A stretch of DNA of 64,000 nucleotides from Phytopythium helicoides. Lineage: Eukaryota > Oomycota > Peronosporomycetes > Pythiales > Pythiaceae. The notes under the pieces are model-generated. The model made no database searches and was not told where the DNA came from. It worked only from the letters and a program-made list of their open reading frames with translations. The stretch spans positions 620,001-684,000 of the forward strand of contig JANFNE010000013.1 of the NCBI GenBank assembly GCA_024867545.1, read 5' to 3'. The number at the start of each line of letters is the position of its first letter. Within the stretch, counting starts at the first letter, position 1. This document shows, piece by piece, positions 53,933 to 64,000 of this stretch. A program made the translations under genes and the position numbers.

Positions 53933-56900
53933 CTAGCTCGCTGCGTCGTTTGGCGCACTTCCAGCCGCTGCTTGCTGCTGCTCGAGCTGCTGCTGTTGTC
54001 GAGCCCGTAACAGCTGCTGCTGCCTCTGCTGCATCTGCTGCAGAAAGTGGCGACGAATATCTCCGCATCGCGGCACCTTGCATTCAGAGTACTCCTTGGA
54101 GCATTGCCTTGCAGTGTGCGGACAGTAGTCCGACGATGCGCTTGCACAGCACACACGGGCCCGCCAGTCTCTGCTCGCAGACGGATCCATGCTTGAGCAT
54201 TGCCTGCATCCGCGCGCAGTTGAAAAAAGTGCAGTTCGGTGTTGTGCAGCTACTTGCGTGCTCAAGCTGTAGCAGCAACTGCGGATCGATGTTGTGGATC
54301 CGGCGTTGCTTCTTCGCTGCATCCTCCGCTGCACTTGAGTTGCCGTTCGCGGCAGCCACAGGGGTTCCTGCGGTCGGCGTTGCTCCTGCTGCCGTTGACG
54401 CAGTTGGCTGAGCGGCCGCAGCGGCAGCGGCAGGAGCCGCAGCTGGTGTCGTGGTTGTTCCATTTGGAGTCGTAGAACCGGGGACAGCCACTGGTGCTGC
54501 AGGAGTCACGGTCGTCTGGCCGAGTTTGCGCTTTGCGACTGGTCGATGTTCCCTTCTTGCCCTTTGGGATCTTTCGTGTCGATCTTGGCGCGCTTCAGCT
54601 GCGAGCTGCCAGGCTCGCGAGTCATACTTCCGTCCGCACCCGTTGACAGTGCTCCATCGACTGCAGAAGTAGTTGGCACTTCATCACCAATCCGAGGGAT
54701 TGCAACGACCTTAAACGAGTGCAGCGTGTGCTCGTGCTTGATCTTGGCGTTGCACGCGTCACACAAATTGAAGAGCGGGCAGATGGAGCAATTCCAGCGG
54801 TTGCCGCTCAGCAGCGTGATCTTGCAGTTTGTGCAGTTGAATGTAAACCCAGTTGTGCCTTGGTTGAACAGGTGGTACAGCACCATCATAGACGAGTGCT
54901 TGGCACGACGAATCTGGTCGAACTGGCAGTGGTTATTCTGGCAGTAGAGCAGGAATGCTTCACGCGTGTCGAAAATCTCACACGGCATGATGACGTCGTC
55001 CTCCACCTTATCCCCAGCAGGTGATACCGTCACTTTTTCACTTTCAGTCGAACTTGACGTTTTCGCAGGTTCGCTGGATGATTCGTTAGCATCGTCCACT
55101 TTTTTCTCGTCCGCATTCTCCGTTTGCGAAGCACTATCTGGGTTATCTTCATTTTTCTGATCAGCGTTCGACTCAGGTACCAGTTGGTTGTCTCTTCCGT
55201 CGCGGCATTAGCAGTGTCACTACTGGCCTCCTCAGTTGAGGTCTCCGGTTGCTTCTTTTCCTCGGCATCTGCCGTAGTCGTCTTCACTTCTGGATTCGTC
55301 TCCTCTGCCTCTGACTTCTTTGGGGCCTGAGGGTCGACAAAAACCAGCTCCAGCTCAAACTTTATCTCCTGCAAATCTAGCTCAGCAAGCTCTGCAGCAG
55401 CCGATTTCTCGTTCATTGGCAAGATACGTGCACTCAGTTCTCTTGCGCGCTTGGCACCATTCGAGGCAACTTCAACGCGATGCAACAATTGCGTCTTGTT
55501 GGTCTCGTAGCACGACGTGCAGTAGTAGTGGTGGTAATGCCGGGGTGGAGTGTTGCGTGCACTTGATGACCGCGACTTCTTGGCTGTTTCAAGAAGCTGC
55601 GTTACTCCTTCGGGTGGAGCTAGTGTTTTCAGCTCCCAATACCCCACGTGAACGATTGGCGACGCGCATTTGTGGCATTTAGGGTGCAGGTCAACCACGA
55701 AAAAGTCGTCTTTCTGCGGCTCCAAGATCCCCTTCAGCTTTTGCATCAGCGGGTCGCTATTAACGACCGTCTTGGAACTGCTACTTGGACGCCCCATGGT
55801 GCTCCCCTTCTTAGATCGTGCCTTGGTTGCGCTGCTTCGAGTCATTGTTCCAGACGACTCGATGGCACCCTTCTTTGTGCGCTTGCTCTTGATCTTAGCG
55901 TTTACTCCTGCCTTCGACGCTGCACCAGTCGGTGTTGTGGCCGCACTTGCCGGCTCGTCTGCGGTCCCCTCGCTTTGAGCACTAGCGTCACTGGGTGTGG
56001 GTGACCGCACCAGTGGGGTCGTTGTTCCGCTTGCCGTTCCGTTACCGCCCTCTGAACTAGGAATTGCTACATTCGATTCCTCACCAGGCTTATCTGTACG
56101 AGCCCCATTTCCTTTCTCCTCCAGCTGCTTGATCAAATCCTCAGCCAGGCGTGGCCAATAGTCACCTTCAAAGTAGGGGAGCTCGTGTGCTGCTTTCTTC
56201 TTCATGTAATACTCGGCGTACAAGTTGGAGATATTGATCACAAGACCTTCCTTCTTGGCCTCCTGCAGCAACTTCTGGTACCATTGGCGAAGTCGTGCAG
56301 ACTTCGGAATCTTCTGATTCTCAGGTTTGCAGAAGAAGATGTAATCGTCGCCCTTGAGGGGCGGGCACGACCAAATATGGCAAGTGTGGAATCCGCGATT
56401 CTTACAGTCCTCGAGGAAGCCCAGCATCACGTGTTGGTGCATCAATGTCCGCAATTTCTTGGGCTGGAAGTAGTTGACAGAGTCTAGGTATGACACATAC
56501 ACTCGACCGGCATTTGGCTCGAGCGAGTCTGGGCCATACTCTTGCACGTACAGCGTAAAAATAAGCACGTCAACACCATCTAACTCCTGGAAAACGCAGA
56601 TACAACGCGAGCGGTACGTCAGCTCCAGATCCGGCACCGTTGTCGAGGCCGAGCCGTTCTTAGGCTGCTTCTTTTTCTTCGTCCCGTCCGTTGATCTCTG
56701 GCGCTTGAGTGACTTTGGATGAGCTGCTGAGTCCGCCATCGCCGCATCGTCTGCCTTTTGAGACTTTCCATAGTGCTCTACCAACAACTTCCCCATCTTC
56801 GGTTTGATTTGCACCTGCTTGTCAACACTTAGAACTTCGCGGATCGTGATGCCGAACTGCGTTTCCGAGGTTGACTCGACAACTCCGTTTGAGAAGCCAA

Positions 56901-59900
56901 TGCTGTCAGAATTGCCCATCTTACCCATGCGAATGGCCTCTTCCTTATGCGCAGTAGCAATCGCTTCCAGAACACGCGTCTCAATCAGCTTGGCCATTCG
57001 CGTAATCGGCAACCTCCTTGCTTTCAGTCCATTCTCAAGTGACGGCTTCATACCAGCTGCACGATTCTTCTTCACACAGATAGGGCACACGAACGGCTCC
57101 TGCTCGCCAGAGATTGCATGGTTGCGTTCGTTGAACAGTGCACAGATTTGGTGGTACCACAACTTGCACGAGTCACATTCGACCCAAGGCTCTTCCGCTA
57201 CCTCACTGTTCTTCCGCTTCACTAGTGACGACTTCTTGAGGATGCCATCGAAGGGAACAAGTGGTGCAGCCCCTCCAGCTCCACCCTCCTCTGACACGGC
57301 CTGCACTTGACAGCTGAGGGAGCAGCGACATGTCAATCGGTCCGTCCTTCATCTGCTTGAAACAGCTAGAGCACCAGTGATGTTCGCCACGCGGATCGCT
57401 ATAGTAGTGTGTGTGTCGTCGAATTCGGCCAGCGCATGGCCCGCTGCAGAAGAGCATGCACGGAGCAAACTTGAACGACTCGCCGCCACAGAGCTGGCAC
57501 ATCTCCTCCCTCCTCTGCTCGCATCGCTTGAACAACTGCTTCTCGAGCTGGTTCTTGAGCGACGTGAGAGCTCGATTGAACGATGCAAGAAGCTGCTTCG
57601 CTGCAATATTGAACTTGTTCGTGCTGCTGTTGTATGCGATGCAGTTCTCGAAAACTAGCCGCACATCTCCCGCAAATGCCTCTACACTGTTGTAGTGCTC
57701 ATTTTCTAGGCGTTTCTTGATCGTCCCGAGGTCCATTGGGCACTTGATAATGTCGAAATAATCAGGGATATTCCACTGGACCGGATCGACAGGGTTATTA
57801 AACGTCCAGCCATACTCGCTCTCCATCAGTTTAGTTAGCAGCGGCATCAGACGGTTCTTGAGCTCTGTCAGCGTAATGTGGCCACAGAAATTGAAACGAA
57901 GTGACCGAATATGCTCGTCAAGCTGTCCTTCCGTCATTGAGTCGAGGAATGAAATATCCTGGTGAGAGATGTGATGTCCATTGCGCAGATTCGCCGACCG
58001 ACCACGCACAACAAGACCGTTGGGAAGGACTTGAACCGTGCTTGCAGAGCCCAAACCTTCCTTCTTGTCAGACACAGTCCCCGGAATAGACGCACCAGGT
58101 ACAGATGACCCAGCGATCGCGGCGTTCTTGGCTTCTTTACGCTCCTTCATCCGTTTTGCCTGCTCTTTCCTCCGCAGCTTCTTCTCTTTCTCTGTCTGGA
58201 GTTTCAGAGGCTTCTTCTTGTCATCAAAGGTGGAAGTGGGATCGATGGAACCCTGTGCCTGCTCAAGGGGCTGTTGCTGACTTAAGTCCCGAGGCTCCAC
58301 TCCCGTTGCCAACCGCATCTGCGCTAGGTGTTTGTACACCGTTTGCCTCAAGTTTGACAGTTCCATCCGACAACCCTTGCGTTGGTGGCTGTCCTCCAGC
58401 TAGCTGAATTCGCCTGCAGCTGCCCAGCGTCACCGCCTGGCCCAGACTTCATCTGATTTGAAAGCCCAATTTCCCCGCTCCCGTTCATCCCTGCCACCGC
58501 AGAATTCTGCGCCGTCGTGTTCATGATCTTGATGAGCCCCCGAACTGTTTCGGGACACTGACTTGCAATGATTTGAAGCTGAGCGGGGTTTGTTCGGCAC
58601 GAGTCCACAATCTTGATGGCCTTTCGGACGGGTCCACAAACCTCACAGATCATCTTGTTGCACTGCTTGAAGTGCGACAACACATATCGCGACGAGATAC
58701 AGTGATCGGTGCGACATTGGCGCTGGTGGCACTCGCAGATGTGCTTCCACAACACCTTCATGCCAGCACAATAGGGCAGTATGCACTGCGTCTGTGCGCA
58801 TGTGCTCGCATGGCGAAGCATACATAACCGCTCTTGCTGCCTCCGGAGCACAAGCTGTTGCTCATTCTCGTTCATTGGCGGTCGGATAGCGCTGCAGACG
58901 TCGCATTGGAGATTTCTGCACTTACGAAAGTGTGACAGGAGCTGGCGAGTAGACTTGCACCCGATTGTAGTGCACTGAGCGTTGGCGCAGCGAGAAACAT
59001 GCGCTAGCAGAGCCTTCGTGCGATTGCAATAATCAACGGCACACTCTCCAGTCGTGCATGTACGTGCGTGCTTCAGCTGGATCAATCGTCGCTTGAGCTC
59101 CTCGCGTTTTTGGGCGATGGAAGCTTCGTTCATGGGGACCATTCCAACAGCTCCCGCTTGTCGAGGTGTTCCAGCACCACCAGCAGTAGCAGGGGTAGCA
59201 ACGGCGACAGCGGCAGCAGGCGTTTGTGCTGCAGTCATTCCAGCTACAGCGTTGGCATTCAGTTGTTGCTGCTGTAACTGGTGCATCTGTTGCATCCGGC
59301 GAAGCTGCTGCATTTGCTGAATTTGCTGGATCTGCTGAATCTGCGGCCCTGTCAGGTTCATCCCATGGTAGAGATTGGTTCCTGTAGCCCCTGCCGTGGA
59401 CGTTGCAGCCATCATTGTCGAGTTTGTCGGCTGCACAAAAGGTGTTGACGCAGGAATGGAAGATGCAACTCCACCACTAATCTCAGGAGGCATGCTCAGC
59501 GGCATGGCGCTGAACGACCCACCTGGACTCGGCACCATATTTGCTGTGACAGCGGACACCGGTCCACTCGAGAAACCCGCCGACGTTGGCATCGGAATTG
59601 AGGCTGGAACTTGCAGCTCTGAGTCCGGCATGGCAATTGGTTCATCGCTAACCCCATTCGCCATTTCGTCGGCCTCGCGCTCCAGTTCATCCAGAATCGA
59701 GTTCCCAGTCCCGCCAGTCGGGGTTGTAACGACTGCGCTCGCGTTTGGCATGCCTAACCCAGCTGGCGCCTTGACTGACATTTGCGTGATCCCCATCGGC
59801 ATCTGGAGTGGCTGACTTGCAGCCGCTTGCTGCGACTGCTGATTCAAGCCTCCTGGCGACGCAGCAAACGGAACGCCCGAGAAGCTGTTCCGTTGGCTCT

Positions 59901-60526
59901 GCAGCTGCGCCGCCATTTGCTGCTGCTGACGCTGGAGCAATTGAAGCTGCTGCTGTTGCATTTGCTGCGCTTGGATTTGCTGCGGAGTCATACCAGGCTG
60001 CATTGCCGCAACTCCTGCGGTCTGGCTCTGCTGCTGCTGCCTCTGAAGCATTTGACGCCTGCGAGAATTGTCCAAAGCCTGCTGAAGCCGCGTTTTCAGA
60101 GTTTGAACATTGCTGTAGTCCTCTTTTGACGTTGCACTCATGTAAAGCGTGTGCTCCAGCCTCCTCGCGATTTCTCTCGGATTGTAGTTGACTGACGCTG
60201 GTCGATTGGAGCTTCGCATGATGAGGGTTAAGCTGGTGTGTTGCAATCACAGCAGTAAAACAAAATTCAAATCAAAATGGGTCAGCAACACGCTGACTCG
60301 AGTGAGTTTTCAAAGAAGTGAAAACGTACATGATCCGCGCGATTTGTTGGCGCGCGCTTCTATCGGCATCTTTGTCTCTCCAATCCATGGCCGCACCTGG
60401 CATTCCAGCCGGAACTGGCGAGGGATTCCCTGGTGCTGCACCGGTAGCGGTTGTCGCGTCTGCTGCACCAGTCGAGACAGGTCCAGAAACGGGTGGGGCA
60501 TCTGTTGAAGTGTTCATAGTCTGCAT
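53933..60526 (-). CDS. p300/CBP-type histone acetyltransferase
   Basis: Exon 1 60526-60330, intron 60233-60329 (97 nt, GTACGT..CACCAG), then exon 2. The junction restores a KIX-like domain (DWRDKDADRSARQQIARI joined to ILTLIMRSS, later YMSATSKEDY). Then come a Gln/Met-rich region, two TAZ zinc fingers (~58870-59110 and 58600-58850), a bromodomain (~57560-57860, YFDIIKCPMDLGTIKKRL), a PHD-type finger (WVECDSCKLWYHQIC), the KAT11 acetyltransferase domain (~55950-56640, TYRSRCICVFQELDGVDV and CPPLKGDDYIFFC), a ZZ finger (~54700-54860) and a C-terminal TAZ finger (~54010-54310, HCKAML ... CKVPRCGDI). It acetylates histones as a transcription co-activator. Single-base frame breaks lie near 58400, 58268, 57312, 55180, 54545 and 54095; the domains themselves are intact. 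Confidence 0.88.
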
Positions 60527-61584
60527 GCAGACATTCCAAGATGCCGCCGTATTGCAAGGTCAGTTTCAACTGCAGCAGACGCCATGTAGCACAACTTTCA
60601 CGCACATTCGCCGTTGATTCTGCAGTAGCGGCGCTTGTCGGGGAATTAGAATATTGCGGGACCGGAGGCATGGACTGCTTGCACTCACGCTCCAAACTAC
60701 CAGCACTGCAATCGCTCTCCGACGTGCTGCTGGTGTTCCTTTGAATGTCAAAATCGGCCGATCCCGTTTTTCACCTTCACCAGCACTTCAACTGCCTCCA
60801 CTTGGACTCCACAACGCAGAATCAAGCCTAGAACATGTCCACCAGGCCACAGAGCACCCCACCACCGTTAGCATTGTGTATCCCTTACAGCAAGGGCCGA
60901 TCGGCGCCGGCAACGCGTATATTCCCGGCCACCGCGTAAATTACGGTGGTGCGGGGGTGCGAGTCGGCCCGCTCGCGCCGCCGAGCGCCGCCAGCAAGCG
61001 CCCAGCCTCATATGGGCTCCACAAGTGCTGCGGACGCTGTTGGGGCTCGCTCGGCGGTCGCTGGGGCCTGCACCGACGCGGCGCGGCGCCTCCCCCCTCG
61101 GTAAACTACAGCGCTTCTCACCTCGCAGAACTCGGCCCCCAGGCACGCGGCGGAGCTGGGACTTGGCTGGCTGGCGCTTCCGGACGCGCGCAGGATAAAT
61201 TTCGCGTCGGCGGCCGCTCGCGAGGCGCGCTGCGACGCCCGCGGCGCGCGCGGGAAGGGCCGGCGGCTGCCGCTAGTGGCGCTGCTCGAGACGAGCAGAG
61301 GGCGGAGAAACGAGCGGGAGTGACGGTCACTCGCCCCGCCGCGTAAGAATATCAAAATAATGACACAAGTAGCTGCGCTCGTTTGACGCCCGTCCACGCT
61401 CGTCTGGACGCCCGCCAACCTCCGCCAGCGCTCGCTAGCGTCCAACTCGGCTAAGTACGGCCGAGTCAACTCGTAATCTACGCTTTTAAGTTGACAACTC
61501 GCGCGCGCTAAAGTATACCGGCGTTTCCCCTCGCGCTCGAAAAGATTGACGCTTCGTCACTCGACAAAAAGATCGCGATTCAGT
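60527..61584. other. GC-rich divergent promoter region between p300 and SMYD genes
   Basis: About 1.06 kb. GC- and CpG-rich from ~60900 to 61350, with short palindromic stretches such as ACTCGGC...GCCGAGT (61445-61466). Several 70-230-codon frames exist on both strands but look like products of high GC content. No RNA gene recognised. Confidence 0.4.
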
Positions 61585-63195
61585 ATGGAGAAAGGCGGCG
61601 CGGGGGATGCGGCGCGCGCGGCGGTTGAAGGCGCCGCCGCCGCTCCCGCTGGCGGCGCGGGGGACCAGAGGCGGCGGCTGGTGGTGACGCGCGGAGCTGA
61701 GGCGGGCGCGCTGCTGCTGCGCGCGGCGCCAGCGGCTGCGGTGCTGCTGCCGGAGCTCTGGAGCTCGCACTGCCACGTTTGCTTCCGCTCAGGCGTCTCG
61801 CTCAGCCGCTGCGCGCGCTGCCAGACAGCCTACTACTGTGCGTTTGAGCTGTGTGGCTGGCGAAGGTTGTGGTGGAATGGGTGGGAGGGCTGATGATGAG
61901 TGGCGTGGCAGGCTCGCGCGCGTGCCAGACGAAGGACTGGAAGCCCGACCACCAGGCAGAGTGCAAGCGGCTCAAGCAGCTCGCGGGGCTTAACCTGCAC
62001 GCCGACCAGATGTCCGACGTGCTCATGCTTGGTCGCGTCGTGCGGCGACGTGCAGCTGAGGCTAGTGGGGACGATGGAGATACCACGCCGAAGGTGTCGA
62101 GTCTCGTGTGGTACGAAGAGGACGTCGCCAGCCAGGAGAACCAGCTCCTTGCGGCACTTGCCATGAAGCTTGGGTTTGTTTCAGGTGCGAATGGATCCTG
62201 TGTACGTGTATGACTGTTACAGATAGACTAACTGGAGAGTGCGAACTAGACGGCGTCCCGATGGTGGAGCTCCAGCGCATGCTCAGCCGGTTCCAGAACA
62301 ACAACTTTTCCGTTTGCGACGAGCTGATGCTCGAGGTCGGTGCTGGGTGCTACCCGTTCGGCGCGATGATCAATCACAGCTGCGCACCAAACTGTGCTGT
62401 AACGTACGTGTGTTCGCATCTGTACGATGGCGAGAGGGAGACGGTGAGTGATTCTAACGAGACGTGTGTGCAGATATTCTCCGGAGACTCACGAGTTGGA
62501 AGTGCGAGCAATCCGCTCAATCGACGCTGGCGAGGAGATTCTTCAAACTTACGGTGAGGTGGAGTTTCCAACTGACGAGGGAATGGCAGCTTGTTACTGA
62601 CGCGTCGACGGCAGTGGACATTGCGCTTCCAAGAGCACAGCGCCAGCAACGACTTCAGACGAAGTATCACTTTCAGTGCTCGTGCTTTAGATGTACAGAG
62701 CCCTCGGGCAACACGTCCAGCCTGGATGCTTTCCTCGACTGCGATATTGGTGGTGTTCCGAAAGCCCGGTGGACTTCAGTACGCCAGCAGGAGCTACAAG
62801 TCGCGACAGAAACCTTCAAAGCGTCTTCACCAGGACAACGTATCCCGGCTCTGAAGAAGCTGCTGGCAGTACAGCGAGAAGCGCTCCACCCGCACAACAT
62901 TTCTCTGTTGCAGACTTACTCCGCGCTGTTTAGCGCCGAGATGGAGCGCAGCAATGTCGGGCCCGCATTGGAGTATGGCGAACGCATGCTCGAGTTCTAT
63001 CGCCGAGTCTACCCGCGCAACCACCCGATGGTTGGCTTACATCTCTTCACATTGGGTGACCTCTTGTCTCAATCAGAGGGAGCGAGATCGTCGAGGATGT
63101 CGCGAGAGTATTTCAAAGAGGCAAGAAATGTGTTGACGATTACCCATGGGAGTCGGCATCACCTTGTCAGCCTGCTAGAAGATCGCTTACGTTAG
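61585..63195 (+). CDS. SMYD-type SET/MYND lysine methyltransferase
   Basis: Five exons: 61585-61837, 61912-62184, 62223-62403, 62474-62553 and 62615-63195, all introns GT..AG (74, 38, 70 and 61 nt). They total 456 codons in frame, giving 455 residues. The MYND finger is split by intron 1 (CHVCFRSGVSLSRCARCQTAYYC then SRACQTKDWKPDHQAECK). The SET core follows: ELMLEVGAGCYPFGAMINHSCAPNC, then RAIRSIDAGEEILQTYVDIA with the conserved Tyr. Post-SET cysteines (CSCFRC) and a helical TPR-like C-terminal region complete the SMYD plan. Such enzymes methylate histone or non-histone lysines. The 38-nt intron 2 is unusually short and is the weakest of the junctions, but the overall frame supports it. Confidence 0.88.
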
Positions 63196-63641
63196 AGTCA
63201 AATAAAACTCTGTCTGCGCTTGGTGTGGTGTGTGAGAAACCTTCTACAGCTGAAACAGTGTACTCAAGAATGAATGGTACGCTGCCTTCAAAGCGCATAA
63301 ACAGACTACCAATGCTCACTGCGCAACTTGTAGTAGACCCGGTAACAGATACACTCGGCCGAAAAAGCAAATATCAGCAGCAGAACATGACGATCTAGAG
63401 TTAGTCTGGTCACTGCCTGTGCAACTGCCGCCGTGGCCCCCTACAAGGAAGTACGAAATAAAAGTTTGCATCGATCGATTTGAATGAAGTTTTATAACGA
63501 TAAGTAATTGCGGCGCGATCCATGCATCAAGCCCCAACGAGTCTCCATGAGGCGGTACGATTGACTTTCATCTTACCACATTACCGATTGCTCGTGGTCG
63601 AACAGCTAGCTGAACGCTTACTTCATGGCTTTTGCACGCTT
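63196..63641. other. Convergent intergenic region
   Basis: 3' flanks of the SMYD gene and of family member 7. A polyadenylation-type AATAAAAC occurs a few bases after the SMYD stop (~63200). No gene recognised. Confidence 0.4.
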
Positions 63642-64000
63642 TCAAGAACGCAGTGAGATGTAAACGCGACGGTAAGCGTGCTCTCCTGCAAACGCAAAAA
63701 TGAGCAAGATCACGTGCTGCTCCATCATAACAAACCTCGGCTTGGTTACTGCCGCGCTTGATTTCATTCGCTTCGCATGCTGCTCATCGGATGTGTGAAG
63801 AGAAGACTGCAAAACGCTCAGGAATGCCAAGCGGCAGCTCATTGAGAGGGATTTGTAGGCACAATCAAGGGGTTTGAGGTCATCTTGCGCCCAGTAATCA
63901 GCAATGTCCGCATATTCACTTCTGTGCACCTTAATTTCCAAACACTCAAGCGTACGGTTTCGAGATAGCATGCTCTCGATTGCTTGTCTGTCTTGGAAAT
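63642..64000 (-). CDS. Member 7 of the clustered family, C-terminal part (continues beyond window)
   Basis: The minus-strand frame ends at 63642 and is open to the window edge. It shows the family C-terminus: MLSRNRTLECLEIKVHRSEY, LSMSCRLAFLSVLQSS, a basic patch (HAKRMK) and VILLIFAFAGEHAYRRVYI. About 110-120 residues are visible and intact. The rest of the gene lies outside the window, so whether the whole copy is functional cannot be judged. Confidence 0.7.
   Translation of the reverse strand, partial: FQDRQAIESMLSRNRTLECLEIKVHRSEYADIADYWAQDDLKPLDCAYKSLSMSCRLAFLSVLQSSLHTSDEQHAKRMKSSAAVTKPRFVMMEQHVILLIFAFAGEHAYRRVYISLRS

Noticed and set aside
500..60530. Programmed frameshifting as the reason for many frame breaks
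   Set aside because: The breaks lack a common slippery sequence, go in both directions and affect only some genes; assembly indels are simpler.
60654..61469. Long frames on both strands between p300 and SMYD
   Set aside because: GC-rich region with few stop codons by composition; no motif, no splice continuity with either neighbour.

Overview
The window looks like nuclear DNA of an oomycete, most likely Phytophthora or a close peronosporalean relative. Genes are dense on both strands. Introns are few and mostly 55-100 nt with GT..AG ends; every splice reconstruction I closed keeps frame. The gene content fits: BT1/folate-biopterin transporters in tandem, a GT48 glucan synthase, a p300/CBP-type acetyltransferase, LRR membrane proteins and a hAT element.

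Layout. 0.5-3.6 kb: an IQ-motif/B-box protein. 4.4-29.9 kb: an accessory-looking region. It holds members and relics of a ~720-residue protein family I do not recognise, an inverted pair of nearly identical LRR membrane-protein genes (6.9-9.0 kb minus, 14.8-16.9 kb plus), a broken hAT transposase and a Ser/Gly-repeat gene relic between those two, and two ordinary genes (a PDZ-TBC Rab-GAP and a WRAP53/TCAB1-like WD40 protein). 30.2-34.1 kb: two tandem BT1 transporters. 34.8-35.6 kb: the RES-complex splicing factor Ist3/RBMX2. 36.1-44.6 kb: two intact family members flanking two tandem genes that join a C2H2 finger, a cold-shock domain and a NYN nuclease domain. 45.1-52.3 kb: a GT48 1,3-beta-glucan synthase continuous with an MFS sugar-transporter module. 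52.7-53.8 kb: a decayed gene resembling permuted papain-like amidases. 53.9-60.5 kb: p300/CBP. 61.6-63.2 kb: a five-exon SMYD-type SET/MYND methyltransferase. The window ends inside another family member.

The main candidate for something undescribed is the repeated family. I find nine loci: four intact (722, 714, 741 and 765 residues), one cut by the window edge, two full-length but broken, and two fragments. Shared landmarks are an N-terminal W-x-F-L-R-x-W-x-x-P-x-R block, a central P-G-Y-G-V-C block, a short leucine-rich stretch and a C-terminal I-F-x-F-A-A-E block. The second is the glucan synthase-transporter fusion.

Several well-conserved genes (glucan synthase, p300, IQ/B-box protein) are interrupted by single-base frame breaks with no other decay, while long ORFs next to them are clean. 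Assembly indels are the simplest explanation, but real loss is not excluded.
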